Below, one piece after another: positions 7,726 through 16,500 of a stretch of 58,567 nt of DNA. The stretch is taken from the NCBI RefSeq assembly GCF_900100305.1, contig NZ_FNEY01000032.1:1-58567 (forward strand), written 5' to 3'. The notes beneath the pieces are model-generated. The model searched no databases. It was not told the DNA's origin and saw only the letters and a program-made list of their open reading frames with translations. The stretch's first letter is position 1. Every line of letters starts with the position of its first letter. Source of the DNA: Paracidovorax citrulli. Lineage in GTDB: Bacteria; Pseudomonadota; Gammaproteobacteria; Burkholderiales; Burkholderiaceae_C. Position numbers and translations under genes: made by a program.

Positions 7726-9557
7726 CACGCGTCGCGGACGTCGAACTCCACCTTCCACTGCGCGCCGCCCGAGGCCCCGACACTTGCTTGTGCCAGCAGT
7801 TCCAGCGTGCCGATGTCGGTCACGCGCGCGCGCAGTTGCACGGGCACGACCTCGCCCGCGGCGCGGCCTTCGGCGGGCAGCGTGGCTTCGATCTGCGCGA
7901 GTTCCTGCAGTTCTTCGGGCGACCAAAAATCCAGCAGGGTGCCGGGCTGGTCGTCGCGCCGCACGGACGATCCGAAGAAGCGGAAGCGCACGGATTCACC
8001 GACCACGAGGCCCAGTTGCTGCGGAGGCAGCGGTGCCTCGGAGCCTTCTTCCATGCCGAAGGGCGCGACGCACAGGGCCTGCACGGGCGGCTCCAGGCCG
8101 GGCACGGCGGGCATGCTGGATTCGATGCCGACGTAGTAGGCCTGGGCCGTGCCACCGCGGATGCGGATGCCGCGGCCCTGGCGCACCTGGCCGTAGTAGG
8201 CGGCGCCGCGCGCCACGGCATGGTCCATGTCGGCGCCCTGCAGCAGGCGGGCGGGGGGCGCGCCGTCGGCGGCGAGCCAGGCGTTGAGCGTGGAGAGCAC
8301 GCGTTCGGCCAGCAGTTCGGACTTGAACACGCCGCCGTTGAACAGCACGGCCGTGGGGTGCAGGAAGGTCGCGCCCTCGGGCTGGGCGAAGCCCGGCAGC
8401 TGCGCGGTGGCCCCCACTTGGCGGCCCAGCAGCGCGGCCAGGTGGCGGGTGACGGCGGCATCCTGCGCGTAGGGCAGGCCGATCTGCGTGAGGCCGGCGC
8501 GCGGGCGGGTGATGGGCCGGGCGCTGCTCTCGACGGCCGGGAAGAAGCCTTCGAGCAGGATGGTGGAGAGCAGTTCGCGCTGCAGTTCGGTGCGGATGGA
8601 GCCGCCGATGAGCTTGGAGCCGCGGCTGGGCACGACCAGGGGCACGCTCTGCAGGCCGGGGTCGCTCAGCAACTGCTCCTTGGCCAGGCGGCAGGCGTAG
8701 GTGAGCGCGCGCATCTGCCAGGGGTCGAGCTGTTTGCCTTCGGCGGCCAGGCCGCGCGCGACGCCGTGGGCGAGGGCCAGGTCCATGTTGTCGCCGCCGA
8801 GCAGGATGTGCTCGCCCACGGCCACGCGGTTGAGCTGCAGGTTGCCGGCGTCTTCGGTGACGGCGATGAGCGAGAAGTCGCTGGTGCCGCCCCCCACATC
8901 GACGACGAGGATCACGTCGCCCACCTGCACCTGCTTGCGCCAGTCGCCCGCGCTGCCCGCGATCCAGCTGTAGAGCGCGGCCTGGGGCTCTTCCAGCAGG
9001 GTGATGCCGTGGTAGCCGGCGGCCTGGGCGGCCTCGGCCGTGAGTTCGCGCGCGGCCGGGTCGAACGATGCGGGGATGGTGACGGTGACGGACTGCTGGT
9101 CGAACGGCGCCTCCGGGTGGCGGTGGTTCCAGGCGTCGCGCAGGTGCTGCAGGTAGTGGGTGCTGGCGGCCAGCGGCGAGATGCGCTCGACCTCGGGCGG
9201 CGCGTCGGCCGGCAGGATGCCGGCGCGGCGGTCCACGCCGGCATGGCCGAGCCAGCTCTTGGCGCTGGAGACGAGGCGGATCGGCGTGAGCGCGCCGTGG
9301 CTGCGCGCCCATTCGCCGGTGATGCGGCCGGGCGCGGCGTTCCAGGGCAGGGCCAGGTCGCCGGGCGCGAATTCGCTGTCGTGCGGCACGTAGAGGAAGG
9401 AGGGCAGCAGGGAATAGTCCTGCACGGCGCCGGGGCCGCTCTGCTGGGCGACGGGCAGGATCTCGGGCGCCGCGCCCTCGGTGTGCAGATCGACCCAGGA
9501 GAGCGCGCTGTGCGTGGTGCCGAGGTCGATGCCGATGGCGTATTTCGGTTGGCTCAC
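7725..9557 (-). CDS. Hsp70-family (DnaK-like) chaperone ATPase
   Basis: A 610-residue Hsp70-family protein. It begins MSQPKYAIGIDLGTTHSALSW and has VVDVGGGTSDFSLIAV (phosphate-2), LGGDNMDLALA and VLFNGGVFKSELLAERV (adenosine motif). It ends with a short beta-rich substrate-binding-like region and lacks the helical lid and the EEVD-like tail of canonical DnaK. The start codon is GTG at 9557, overlapping the DUF2760 stop as GTGA. The stop joins the next gene as TGATG. The three genes therefore form one translationally coupled operon. Two non-identical Hsp70s side by side suggest a dedicated complex rather than general DnaK duty; no DnaJ or GrpE gene is visible nearby. Confidence 0.88.
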   Translation of the reverse strand: MSQPKYAIGIDLGTTHSALSWVDLHTEGAAPEILPVAQQSGPGAVQDYSLLPSFLYVPHDSEFAPGDLALPWNAAPGRITGEWARSHGALTPIRLVSSAKSWLGHAGVDRRAGILPADAPPEVERISPLAASTHYLQHLRDAWNHRHPEAPFDQQSVTVTIPASFDPAARELTAEAAQAAGYHGITLLEEPQAALYSWIAGSAGDWRKQVQVGDVILVVDVGGGTSDFSLIAVTEDAGNLQLNRVAVGEHILLGGDNMDLALAHGVARGLAAEGKQLDPWQMRALTYACRLAKEQLLSDPGLQSVPLVVPSRGSKLIGGSIRTELQRELLSTILLEGFFPAVESSARPITRPRAGLTQIGLPYAQDAAVTRHLAALLGRQVGATAQLPGFAQPEGATFLHPTAVLFNGGVFKSELLAERVLSTLNAWLAADGAPPARLLQGADMDHAVARGAAYYGQVRQGRGIRIRGGTAQAYYVGIESSMPAVPGLEPPVQALCVAPFGMEEGSEAPLPPQQLGLVVGESVRFRFFGSSVRRDDQPGTLLDFWSPEELQELAQIEATLPAEGRAAGEVVPVQLRARVTDIGTLELLAQASVGASGGAQWKVEFDVRDA

Positions 9558-10153
9558 AGTTCGACCTCCGCGGGGGCGATCACGCGGGTGTCGTGCCCTT
9601 CGGTGAGGGCGGGCAGGCGCACGGCGGTGGCGCGCCAGCCCTTGTGCTGCAGCGTGCCGGTGAACGGCGGCTGGCCGACCACGTTGCCGGTGACGCGCAC
9701 GGCGGCGGCGTCGAAGCTGGCCGGCAGGGTCAGGCGGCTGCCTTCGGCTTCGGAGCGCACGGGTTCGAGATCGAACGTGTCCTGCAGCACCTTGCGCGCG
9801 CCGCCGTGCAGCAGGCGCGCGGCGCCGCCCACGTCGGCATCGGAATAGGCGCCGATGTCTTCCTGCAGGAAATCGACGAAGCGCGATTCGCGCTGCAGCA
9901 GGGCGAGCAGTTGCAGGGCAGCATCGACGTCGGCGGTGGCGCGCACGGGCGCGGGGGGCGGCACCGGGGCCGGCGGCGGCGCCTGCACGGGGGCCGGTGC
10001 GGGAGCGGGCGGCGGCACTTCGCTGGCCAGCGGCGCGCCGCTGCGCAGCGCCTGTACGCGCGCGGCCAGGCGGCCGTCGCCCAGCAGGGCGAAGAAGCTG
10101 CCGATGGCCAGGGAGAGGCGGGAGAGGAAGGGGAGTTCTTGGGGTTCGGTCAT
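9554..10153 (-). CDS. DUF2760-family protein
   Basis: A 199-residue protein, first gene of the Hsp70 operon. The N-terminal part (LSRLSLAIGSFFALLGDGRLAARV) is an amphipathic or weakly hydrophobic helix. Residues about 45-70 are a Pro/Ala-rich linker. The C-terminal ~125 residues (QLLALLQRESRFVDFLQED, then ARKVLQDTFDLEPVRSE) are characteristic of DUF2760. The ATG at 10153 was chosen over an upstream in-frame extension because that extension is Arg/Pro-rich non-coding-like sequence. The stop overlaps the start of the downstream Hsp70 by four bases. Function is unknown; the association with Hsp70-like genes implies a shared complex. Confidence 0.8.
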   Translation of the reverse strand: MTEPQELPFLSRLSLAIGSFFALLGDGRLAARVQALRSGAPLASEVPPPAPAPAPVQAPPPAPVPPPAPVRATADVDAALQLLALLQRESRFVDFLQEDIGAYSDADVGGAARLLHGGARKVLQDTFDLEPVRSEAEGSRLTLPASFDAAAVRVTGNVVGQPPFTGTLQHKGWRATAVRLPALTEGHDTRVIAPAEVEL

Positions 10154-10441
10154 GGGTCTGTGGTGGCGCCAGGGGGCGCGACGGGCAGCGGGTGGGCCGG
10201 CCTGGCGCCGGGCCGTATGACCGCTATTGTCATCAATGCGGGAAAGCAGTTGTAAAACCCGAGGATTGCGCGCGCCGCTGCCGCGGGTGGGCGCCGGGGA
10301 TGGGCGCCGGGCGGTGCGGACTCGCAACATCTTTTACCGAAGCGGTGCAACTTCATAAATACAAATAATTCGCATTACTTGTTTTGTTTGTATCATCGCT
10401 TTCCGCGCGTCGGGACCACCGCCGCCCATTCCAGGAAAGCG
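10154..10441. other. Divergent intergenic region between DUF2760 operon and sigma factor gene
   Basis: The left two thirds are GC-rich and contain no supported gene. From about 10330 to 10400 the sequence turns AT-rich and holds the Fur-box-like palindrome described separately and a plausible promoter: TTCGCA (10369-10374), 16-base spacer, TATCAT (10391-10396). Confidence 0.5.
10358..10376. promoter_or_regulatory. Candidate Fur box upstream of the sigma factor gene
   Basis: AATACAAAT-A-ATTCGCATT is a 9-1-9 inverted repeat with seven of nine arm positions matching. It has the AATnnnAATnATTnnnATT look of Fur boxes. It overlaps the -35 of a plausible promoter for the sigma factor, the position expected for iron repression. 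Confidence 0.55.
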
Positions 10442-10975
10442 ATGCTTATGTCCTTCATGCCGTTGCCCGAACCTTCCCTGGCCGATGTGTTCGTCGCTCA
10501 CCGTGCGCAGTTGTGGCGGGTGGCGCGGCAGATCGTCCATACCGAGGATCTGGCGGACGACGTGGTGCAGGACGCCTACCTGAAGCTCGCGGAAGGGCCC
10601 GGGCGCGTGGCGGAGCGGCCCATCGGCTATTGCTGCCAGGTGGTGCGCAACCTCGCGCTGGACTACTGCCGCAGGCACCGGGTGGAGGCGAGCTACCGCA
10701 CCTTCGACGTGGACGTGGAGGCCATCGACGTGCCGTGCCATCGCTCCCCCGACCGCCACATGTGCGAGCAGCAGGTGATCCACGCGATCGACGAGGTGCT
10801 CGCGCAACTGCCGCCGCGCACGCGCATGGTGTTCGAGCTCTACCGCATCGAGGGCCTGACGCAGCGCCAGATCGCCGAACGCCTCGGCTGCGCGCTGGGG
10901 CTGGTGAACGGCCTGATCGCGGAGGCGGCGAAGGCGGTGGCGCGCTGCCGGGTCCACATGATGGCCGGGCAATGA
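10442..10975 (+). CDS. ECF sigma factor, iron-starvation type (PvdS/OrbS/FecI-like)
   Basis: A 177-residue sigma-70 family ECF factor. Region 2 contains LADVFVAHRAQLWRVARQIV, the aspartate-rich DLADDVVQDAYLKL and the ALDYCRRHR stretch. Region 4 contains LAQLPPRTRMVFELYRIEGLTQRQIAERLG followed by VNGLIAEAAKAVARC. Start at 10442 is preceded by AGGAAAG; further in-frame ATGs at 10448 and 10457 are possible. It heads the siderophore locus, followed by a FecR-type N-domain protein and mbtH. By analogy with PvdS and OrbS it should direct RNA polymerase to siderophore promoters under iron limitation. The upstream palindrome suggests Fur control of this gene. Confidence 0.9.
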   Translation: MLMSFMPLPEPSLADVFVAHRAQLWRVARQIVHTEDLADDVVQDAYLKLAEGPGRVAERPIGYCCQVVRNLALDYCRRHRVEASYRTFDVDVEAIDVPCHRSPDRHMCEQQVIHAIDEVLAQLPPRTRMVFELYRIEGLTQRQIAERLGCALGLVNGLIAEAAKAVARCRVHMMAGQ

Positions 10976-11073
10976 CCCCGGTCCTGCCCCGCGCGGCCGG
11001 CTGACGGGGCGGCCGGCCCGGGGCAGGGCGCCCCGGGTGGCGGCTTACTGTCGGGATGCGCTAGGCTCGGCGC

Positions 11074-11295
11074 ATGACAGCACCCCACGATGAGGATCCC
11101 GCCTGGGACGCGGCCTGGACCTGGGTCCGGCGCGAATTCGACCGCGAGACGTTCGACGAGGCCGCGCGCGCCGAACTGGCCGCGTGGCTGCAGGCGGACC
11201 CTTTGCACCGCCAGCGCTACGAGGAGGCCGCGCAGCTGTGGCGGCTGGCCGGCATGGTGCCGCGCCGCACGGACGACGGGGACGGGCATTCCTGA
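11074..11295 (+). CDS. FecR-type N-terminal (DUF4880) domain protein, stand-alone
   Basis: A 73-residue protein covering only the DUF4880 domain found at the N-terminus of FecR/FpvR anti-sigma factors: AWTWVRREFDRETFDEAAR, then ELAAWLQADPLHRQRYEEA, then QLWRLAGM. It lacks the membrane segment and the periplasmic FecR domain. In the complete family this domain binds the sigma factor in the cytoplasm. It lies 98 bases downstream of the sigma factor, with a GC-rich hairpin-prone gap between. It could act as a soluble sigma modulator not linked to a receptor, or be a remnant. The intact frame and conserved core favour a working protein. Confidence 0.75.
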   Translation: MTAPHDEDPAWDAAWTWVRREFDRETFDEAARAELAAWLQADPLHRQRYEEAAQLWRLAGMVPRRTDDGDGHS

Positions 11296-11378
11296 AACGC
11301 GCGGCGGCGGCCCGGGCACCGGCCGCGATGAACAGATGGCCCCGCCAACCGTCTTGTGAAGGCAGGCCCGCCCGGATG

Positions 11379-11401
11379 CGCTCCCTTTTTTTTCGGGAGC
11401 G
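11379..11401 (+). promoter_or_regulatory. Hairpin with T8 loop in the mbtH leader
   Basis: CGCTCCC (11379-11385) pairs perfectly with GGGAGCG (11395-11401) around a loop of eight T and one C. It sits about 43 bases before the mbtH start. A T-run inside the loop is not a standard terminator layout. It could be an attenuator, an mRNA-stability element or a protein-binding loop. Confidence 0.4.
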
Positions 11402-11443
11402 GCGCGGCGGGGCTGGATGTTCAACCGCACAAGGGATGCACCG

Positions 11444-11704
11444 ATGTCAACGAGCTGCTTCGACCGCGAGGACGAAACCTTCATCGTCCTGATCAACCAC
11501 GAGGAACAGTATTCGATCTGGCCGCACTGGAAGGCCGTGCCGGAAGGCTGGAAGGCCGTGGAGGGCGTGCGCGGCGACAAGAAGACCGTGGTGGCCTATG
11601 TGGACGGCGCCTGGACCGACATGCGGCCGAAGTCGCTGCGCGACTGGATGGCGCAGCAGGACGCCGGGGCCGCGGCAGAAGGTTCCACCGCCGCGGCGGC
11701 CTGA
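11444..11704 (+). CDS. MbtH-like protein
   Basis: An 86-residue MbtH-family protein, the small partner that many NRPS adenylation domains need for folding and activity. The family signature is present: VLINHEEQYSIWPHWKAVPEGW, with the paired Trp, and WTDMRPKSLRDWM near the end. The normal length is 60-80 residues; the extra Ala-rich tail is not conserved. AAGGGA lies about seven bases before the ATG at 11444. The thioesterase gene follows after five bases, so it is the likely first gene of the long assembly-line operon. Confidence 0.95.
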   Translation: MSTSCFDREDETFIVLINHEEQYSIWPHWKAVPEGWKAVEGVRGDKKTVVAYVDGAWTDMRPKSLRDWMAQQDAGAAAEGSTAAAA

Positions 11705-11709
11705 CGGCG

Positions 11710-12486
11710 ATGGCCATGGCGAGCGATGCGGACCTGGTGCTGCTGTGCCTGCCCTGCGCGGGCGCGAGCGCGACGATGTACCTGCGCTGGCAGCGGCGCC
11801 TGCCCCCCGGGATGCGGGTGGTGCCGGTGGAGCTGCCCGGCCGCGGTGCGCGCATGGGCGAGCCGTTCGCGCGGTCGTACGCCGATCTCGTCGGCCCGCT
11901 GGCGGAGGGGTGCCTGCGCGCCGCCGGGGGGGCCGCGTTCGCGCTTTTCGGGCACAGCATGGGGGCGCTGCTCGCCTATGGCGTCGCCTGCCGCATGGCG
12001 GCCCTGGGCGGTGCCGTGCCCGCGGCACTGGCCGTGTCGGCCTGCGCCGCGCCCGCGCTGCGCAGCGGCGAGCGCTATGCGGAGCCGCTGGACGACGCGC
12101 GCCTCATCGCGGACCTGCGCGAGCAGGGCGGCACGCCGGAGGCGGTGTTCGCCGAGCCTGAGCTGCTGCGCATCACCCTCGACGTGCTGCGGGCGGACTA
12201 CCGCCTGTGCCATGGTTTCCGCCGGCCGGACGACGTGGAGGGTGCGGAGGGCACGGCGCCGCTGTCCTGCCCCGTCCACATCTTCGGCGGGCGCGCCGAC
12301 CGCATCGCCGCGGCCGAACTGCAGGCCTGGGCGCGCGAGACGCGCGGCCCTTCGACCCTGGACTGGTTTGGCGGCGGGCACTTTTTCCTGCGCGAGGAGG
12401 AGGACCGCTTCCTGCGGACCCTGGCCGCGCGCATGACGGCACCGGGGGCGGCGCGCGGCGCGCGGTCCCTGGCGGCCACCGCCTGA
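11710..12486 (+). CDS. Type II thioesterase (editing) of the NRPS locus
   Basis: A 258-residue alpha/beta-hydrolase of the GrsT/RifR class, which removes misprimed or stalled acyl groups from carrier domains. Visible features are LLCLPCAGASATMYLRW near the N-terminus, the nucleophile elbow FGHSMGALLA (about residues 78-87), the Asp region HIFGGRADRI, and the catalytic His in GGGHFFL. ATG codons at 11710 and 11716 are both possible; 11710 leaves a five-base gap after mbtH. The gene is part of the same operon. Confidence 0.92.
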   Translation: MAMASDADLVLLCLPCAGASATMYLRWQRRLPPGMRVVPVELPGRGARMGEPFARSYADLVGPLAEGCLRAAGGAAFALFGHSMGALLAYGVACRMAALGGAVPAALAVSACAAPALRSGERYAEPLDDARLIADLREQGGTPEAVFAEPELLRITLDVLRADYRLCHGFRRPDDVEGAEGTAPLSCPVHIFGGRADRIAAAELQAWARETRGPSTLDWFGGGHFFLREEEDRFLRTLAARMTAPGAARGARSLAATA

Positions 12487-12527
12487 CCGCGGCCACCCAT
12501 TTTTCCTGCTTCCTTTTCTGGTTTCCC

Positions 12528-12557
12528 GCGCTGCCTGGCGCCGCGGGCTGGCAGCGC
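12528..12557 (+). promoter_or_regulatory. Strong hairpin between thioesterase and dioxygenase genes
   Basis: GCGCTGCC (12528-12535) and GGCAGCGC (12550-12557) form a perfect 8-bp stem with a 14-base GC-rich loop, in the only sizeable gap (95 bases) in this part of the operon. No T-run follows, so it is more likely an mRNA-processing or stability element than a terminator. Confidence 0.35.
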
Positions 12558-12581
12558 CTTTGCGCGCACGAGGAGTTCCAC

Positions 12582-13574
12582 ATGAATGAAATGCCGATGC
12601 AATTCAGGCGCCAGGCGCCCGAAGGGTCCGAGCTGCCCCTGCTGATCACGCCGAACCGGCCCGGGGAGGGGCTGCTCGATGCCTTCGGCCGCCTGCGCCC
12701 GCGCATCGAGGAGGCACTGCCGGCCGTGGGCGGGGTGCTGCTGCGCGGGTTCGACGTGCCGGCCGTCGAGACCTTCCAGCAGTTCGCGGCGGCGTTCGGC
12801 GATCCGCTGCTGAAGTACGAGTTCGCCTCGACGCCGCGCTCGGCCGTGGAAGCCTCCACCGGGGCAGGGGTCTATACCTCCACGGAGTATCCCGCGCACC
12901 AGACCATTCCCCTGCACAACGAGCAGGCCTACACCCGCGAGTGGCCCATGCGCATCTGGTTCCACTGCGTGACGGCGGCGCCGGAAGGGGGCGAGACGCC
13001 GATCGCGGACAGCCGGGCGATTTACCGGCGCATGCCGGAGCGCATCCGCCGCCTCTTCGAGCCCGGCGTGCTGTATGTGCGCAATTTCGGTGAAATGGAC
13101 GTGCCGTGGCAGAAGGTGTTCAACACGGACCGCCGCGATGCGGTGGAGGCGTTCTGCGCGAAGGCGGGCATCGCCTGGGAGTGGAAGGACGACGGCGGGC
13201 TGCGCACGCGGCAGCTGTGCCAGGGCATCGAGGTCCACCCCGTCACGGGCGAGACCGTGTGGTTCAACCAGGCCCACCTGTTCCACATCTCCGCGCGCGA
13301 TGCGGAAGAGCGCGAGGTGCTGCAGGAGGTGCTGGGCATCGACAACGTGCCGCGCAACACTTTCTTCGCCGATGGATCGCCCATGCCCGATGCGCTGATG
13401 GACGAGGTGCGCGCGGTGCTGGACGCCGAGACCGTGTCCTTCCCCTGGGAGAAGGGCGACGTGGTGATGCTGGACAACATGCTGGCGGCCCATGCGCGCG
13501 CGCCCTTCAAGGGGCCGCGCAAGGTGGTGGTGGCCATGGCGCGGCCCCACGGCAACCTGGGAGCGGGCGCATGA
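12582..13574 (+). CDS. TauD/SyrP-like Fe(II)/2-oxoglutarate dioxygenase, probable aspartyl beta-hydroxylase
   Basis: A 330-residue TauD/TfdA-superfamily oxygenase. The metal-binding facial triad is seen as IPLHNEQAY (His-x-Glu, as in SyrP, instead of His-x-Asp) and the distal His in MLDNMLAAHAR, followed by the 2-oxoglutarate-binding Arg region (KGPRKVVVAM). SyrP-type enzymes hydroxylate the beta carbon of carrier-bound Asp. The last adenylation domain of this locus has an Asp code, so beta-hydroxy-Asp, an iron ligand, is the expected product. AGGAG precedes the ATG by about seven bases. The stop overlaps the first NRPS start (ATGA). Confidence 0.88.
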   Translation: MNEMPMQFRRQAPEGSELPLLITPNRPGEGLLDAFGRLRPRIEEALPAVGGVLLRGFDVPAVETFQQFAAAFGDPLLKYEFASTPRSAVEASTGAGVYTSTEYPAHQTIPLHNEQAYTREWPMRIWFHCVTAAPEGGETPIADSRAIYRRMPERIRRLFEPGVLYVRNFGEMDVPWQKVFNTDRRDAVEAFCAKAGIAWEWKDDGGLRTRQLCQGIEVHPVTGETVWFNQAHLFHISARDAEEREVLQEVLGIDNVPRNTFFADGSPMPDALMDEVRAVLDAETVSFPWEKGDVVMLDNMLAAHARAPFKGPRKVVVAMARPHGNLGAGA

Positions 13575-16500
13575 ACGCGAAGGATCTCGCACTGCCCGCG
13601 GCCCTGGGCGCGGGGGCCGCGGCGCCGCGCAATTTCGTCGGGCGGCTGCGCACGCTGGCCGAAGAGCGGCCGGACACGGTCTGGCTGACAGTGGTGGACG
13701 AGCCGCAGGGCAGCCGGCGCGAAGTGGCGCTGACCTATGCGGAGTTCGCGCGCCGCGTGCACGCCCTGGCCGCGCGGCTGCAGCAGCGGTTCGCCCCGGG
13801 CGACCGCGCGCTCGTGCTGCAGGACAACGACGAGCACTATGCCGTCAGCATGCTGGCGTGCTTTCACAGCGGCATCGTCGCGGTGCCGGTGTTTCCCCCG
13901 GAATCGCAGCGGCCCCAGCACCTGGCGCGGCTGCAGGGCATCGCGCGGGACTGCGGCGCGGCCTGCGTGCTCACCACGACGGAGTGGGAGGCGATGGTGC
14001 GCGCCGGCTTCCCCGGCCTGGAGGTGATCGCGGGCGACGCGGTGGACCCGGCGCTCGCCGGCACCTGGCGCACGCACGAACCGGCGGACGACGACCTGGC
14101 CTTCCTGCAGTACACGTCCGGCTCCACGGGGCATCCCAAGGGCGTGATGGTGACGCACGGCAACCTGATGGCCAACGAGCGTGCCATCCAGGAAGGCATG
14201 GCCACGGGACCGGAGGACCGCTTCGTCTCGTGGGCGCCGCTGTTCCACGACATGGGCCTGATCGGGGGGCTGTTGCAGCCGCTGTACTGCGGGGCGTCGC
14301 TGGTGCTGGTGTCGCCGCGCTACTTCCTGGAGCGGCCCGCGCGCTGGCTGGAACTGGTGTCGCGCCACCGCGGCACGGTCAGCGGCGGGCCTGATTTTTC
14401 GTACCGCCTCTGCCTGGAGCGCATCAGCGAGGCGCAGGCCCGGGGGCTGGACCTGTCGCACTGGCGCGTGGCCTACAGCGGGGCGGAGCCCGTGCGGGCC
14501 GACACCATGGCGGCCTTCGCCGAACGCTTCGCGGCGCACGGTTTCCGCGCAGGCGCGGTGCATGCCTGCTACGGCCTGGCCGAGGCGACGCTCTACGTGA
14601 CCGGGGTGCGGCCCGGGCAGGGCCTGTGGGCGCGGGCATTCTCTGCGCAGGCGCTGGCCGTGGGCGCTGCGGAGCCCGACGATGCGGGCACGGGCCCGCT
14701 GCTCGTGGGCTGCGGAGGGCCGGCGAGCGGGCATGCCGTGCAGATCATGGACGTGGCATCGCTCGCCCCCGCCGATGCGGGCTGCGTGGGGGAGGTCTGG
14801 GCGAGCGGGCCCAGCGTGGCGGCGGGCTACTGGGACCAGCCGGAGGCGACGGCCGCCACCTTCGTGGAGCACGGCGGCCGGCGCTGGCTGCGCACGGGCG
14901 ACCTGGGCTTCGTGCATGAAGGGCAACTGGTCGTGACCGGGCGCACCAAGGACCTGATCATCCTGCGCGGCCACAACGTCTATCCGCAGGATGTGGAGCG
15001 GACCATCGAGGCCGAGGTGGAGGCGGTGCGCAAGGGCCGCGTGGCCGTGTTCCCGGTGCAGGGGGCGCAGGCCGAGGGCATCGGCGCGGCGGTGGAGGTA
15101 TCGCGCGGCATGCAGAAGCTGGTGCCGCCGCAGGCGCTGGTGGAGGCCCTGAGCGCGGCCGTGAGCGAGGCGGTGGGCGAGCCGCTGTCGGTCGTGCTGC
15201 TGCTGCAGCCCGGCACGCTGCCCAAGACCACCAGCGGCAAGCTGCAGCGCAGCGCCTGCCGCGCGGCCTGGGCGGAGCGCAGCGCCGATGCCTACGCCAT
15301 CTATGAATGGGGGCGCTTCGTGCGCGGCGGGCAGCAGGAGGCCGCCGCGTCCGGCGGTGGCGCCCTGGATGCGCTCGAATCCGAGGTGGCGGGCATCTGG
15401 CAGGACGTGCTGCGCACCGCGGCGCCGCAGGCGCTGGACCGCCACTCGCATTTCTTCGTGCTGGGCGGCAATTCGCTCGCGGCCACCCAGGCGGCGGCGT
15501 GCATCGCGCAGCGCTTCGGCGTGGCGTTCGCGCCGCGCGTGCTGTTCGACCATCCGCGGCTCGGTGCGTGCGTGGAAGCCCTGCGCGCGGCCCTGGCCGC
15601 GGGGCCGGCGGACGGCGCCGGTGCGGTCGCGAGCGCCGTGGAGCCGCTGCCCCCGGCCCTGCGCGCCGGGAACCGGCCGCTGTCGCACGCCCAGGCGCGC
15701 CAGTGGTTCCTCTGGAAGCTGGCACCTGGGGATGCCGCCTACCACGTGGGTGCGGCGCTGTGGATCGACGGTGAGCTCGATGCCGCGGCGGCGCGGGCCG
15801 CGCTGGAGGATGTGGCGCGGCGGCAGGCGTCGCTGCGCACCGTGTTCGGCGAAGGCCCGGATGGCGTGCCGTTCCAGCGCGTGGAGGAGATGCCGGCGAT
15901 CGCGTTCGAGGCGGCGGACCTCGGCCGCACCGCCTGCTCGGAGCGCGACGATGCCGTGCGCGAGCGGCTGGTCGCGCTGCAGTCCCGGCCCTTCGATCTG
16001 CTGCAGGGCCCGCCATGGCGCGTGGCGCTGCTGGGCCTGGATGCGCGCACGCATGTGCTCGCCGTGGTGATGCACCACATCCTTTCGGACGGCGCATCGA
16101 TGCAGCTCTGGGCCGCCGAGTGGCTCGAGGCCTACGGCGCGCGCCGCCAGGGCCTGCCCGCGCGGGGCATGCCGCCACTGCAGTACATCGATTACGCGGC
16201 CTGGGCCGCCGGCCGGCTGGAGGCCGGCGAGGGCGAGCGGCAGTGGGCCTGGTGGCGGGAGCGGCTGGCCCATTGGCACGCGGCACCCTGCGAGGTGCGG
16301 CCGGACCATCCGCGCCCGCCGCGCGCGTCCTATACGGCGCGCCGCCATGCCTTCGAGGTGCCGGCGGCGGTGGTGCAGGGCCTGCGCGCGCTGCAGGCGC
16401 GCGAGGGCGCGACATCCTTCATGGTGCTGCTGGCGGCCTTGCAGGTGCTGCTGTCCCGGTACACGGGGCAGCCGCGCGTGCGCGTCGGCGCGGCGGTGGC

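Noticed and set aside
7726-7926. N-terminal extension of the longer Hsp70
   Set aside because: It lies in the upstream gene, is arginine-rich, and precedes the conserved IGIDLGTT start. The TGATG junction at 7725 is the better start.
5782-9848. Plus-strand frames of about 780 codons opposite the Hsp70 genes
   Set aside because: Glycine/alanine-rich shadow translations without motifs. The minus strand shows intact Hsp70 signatures and coupled starts.
12487-12581. A terminator between the thioesterase and dioxygenase genes
   Set aside because: The hairpin is strong but has no T-run, and the genes clearly belong to one pathway and strand.
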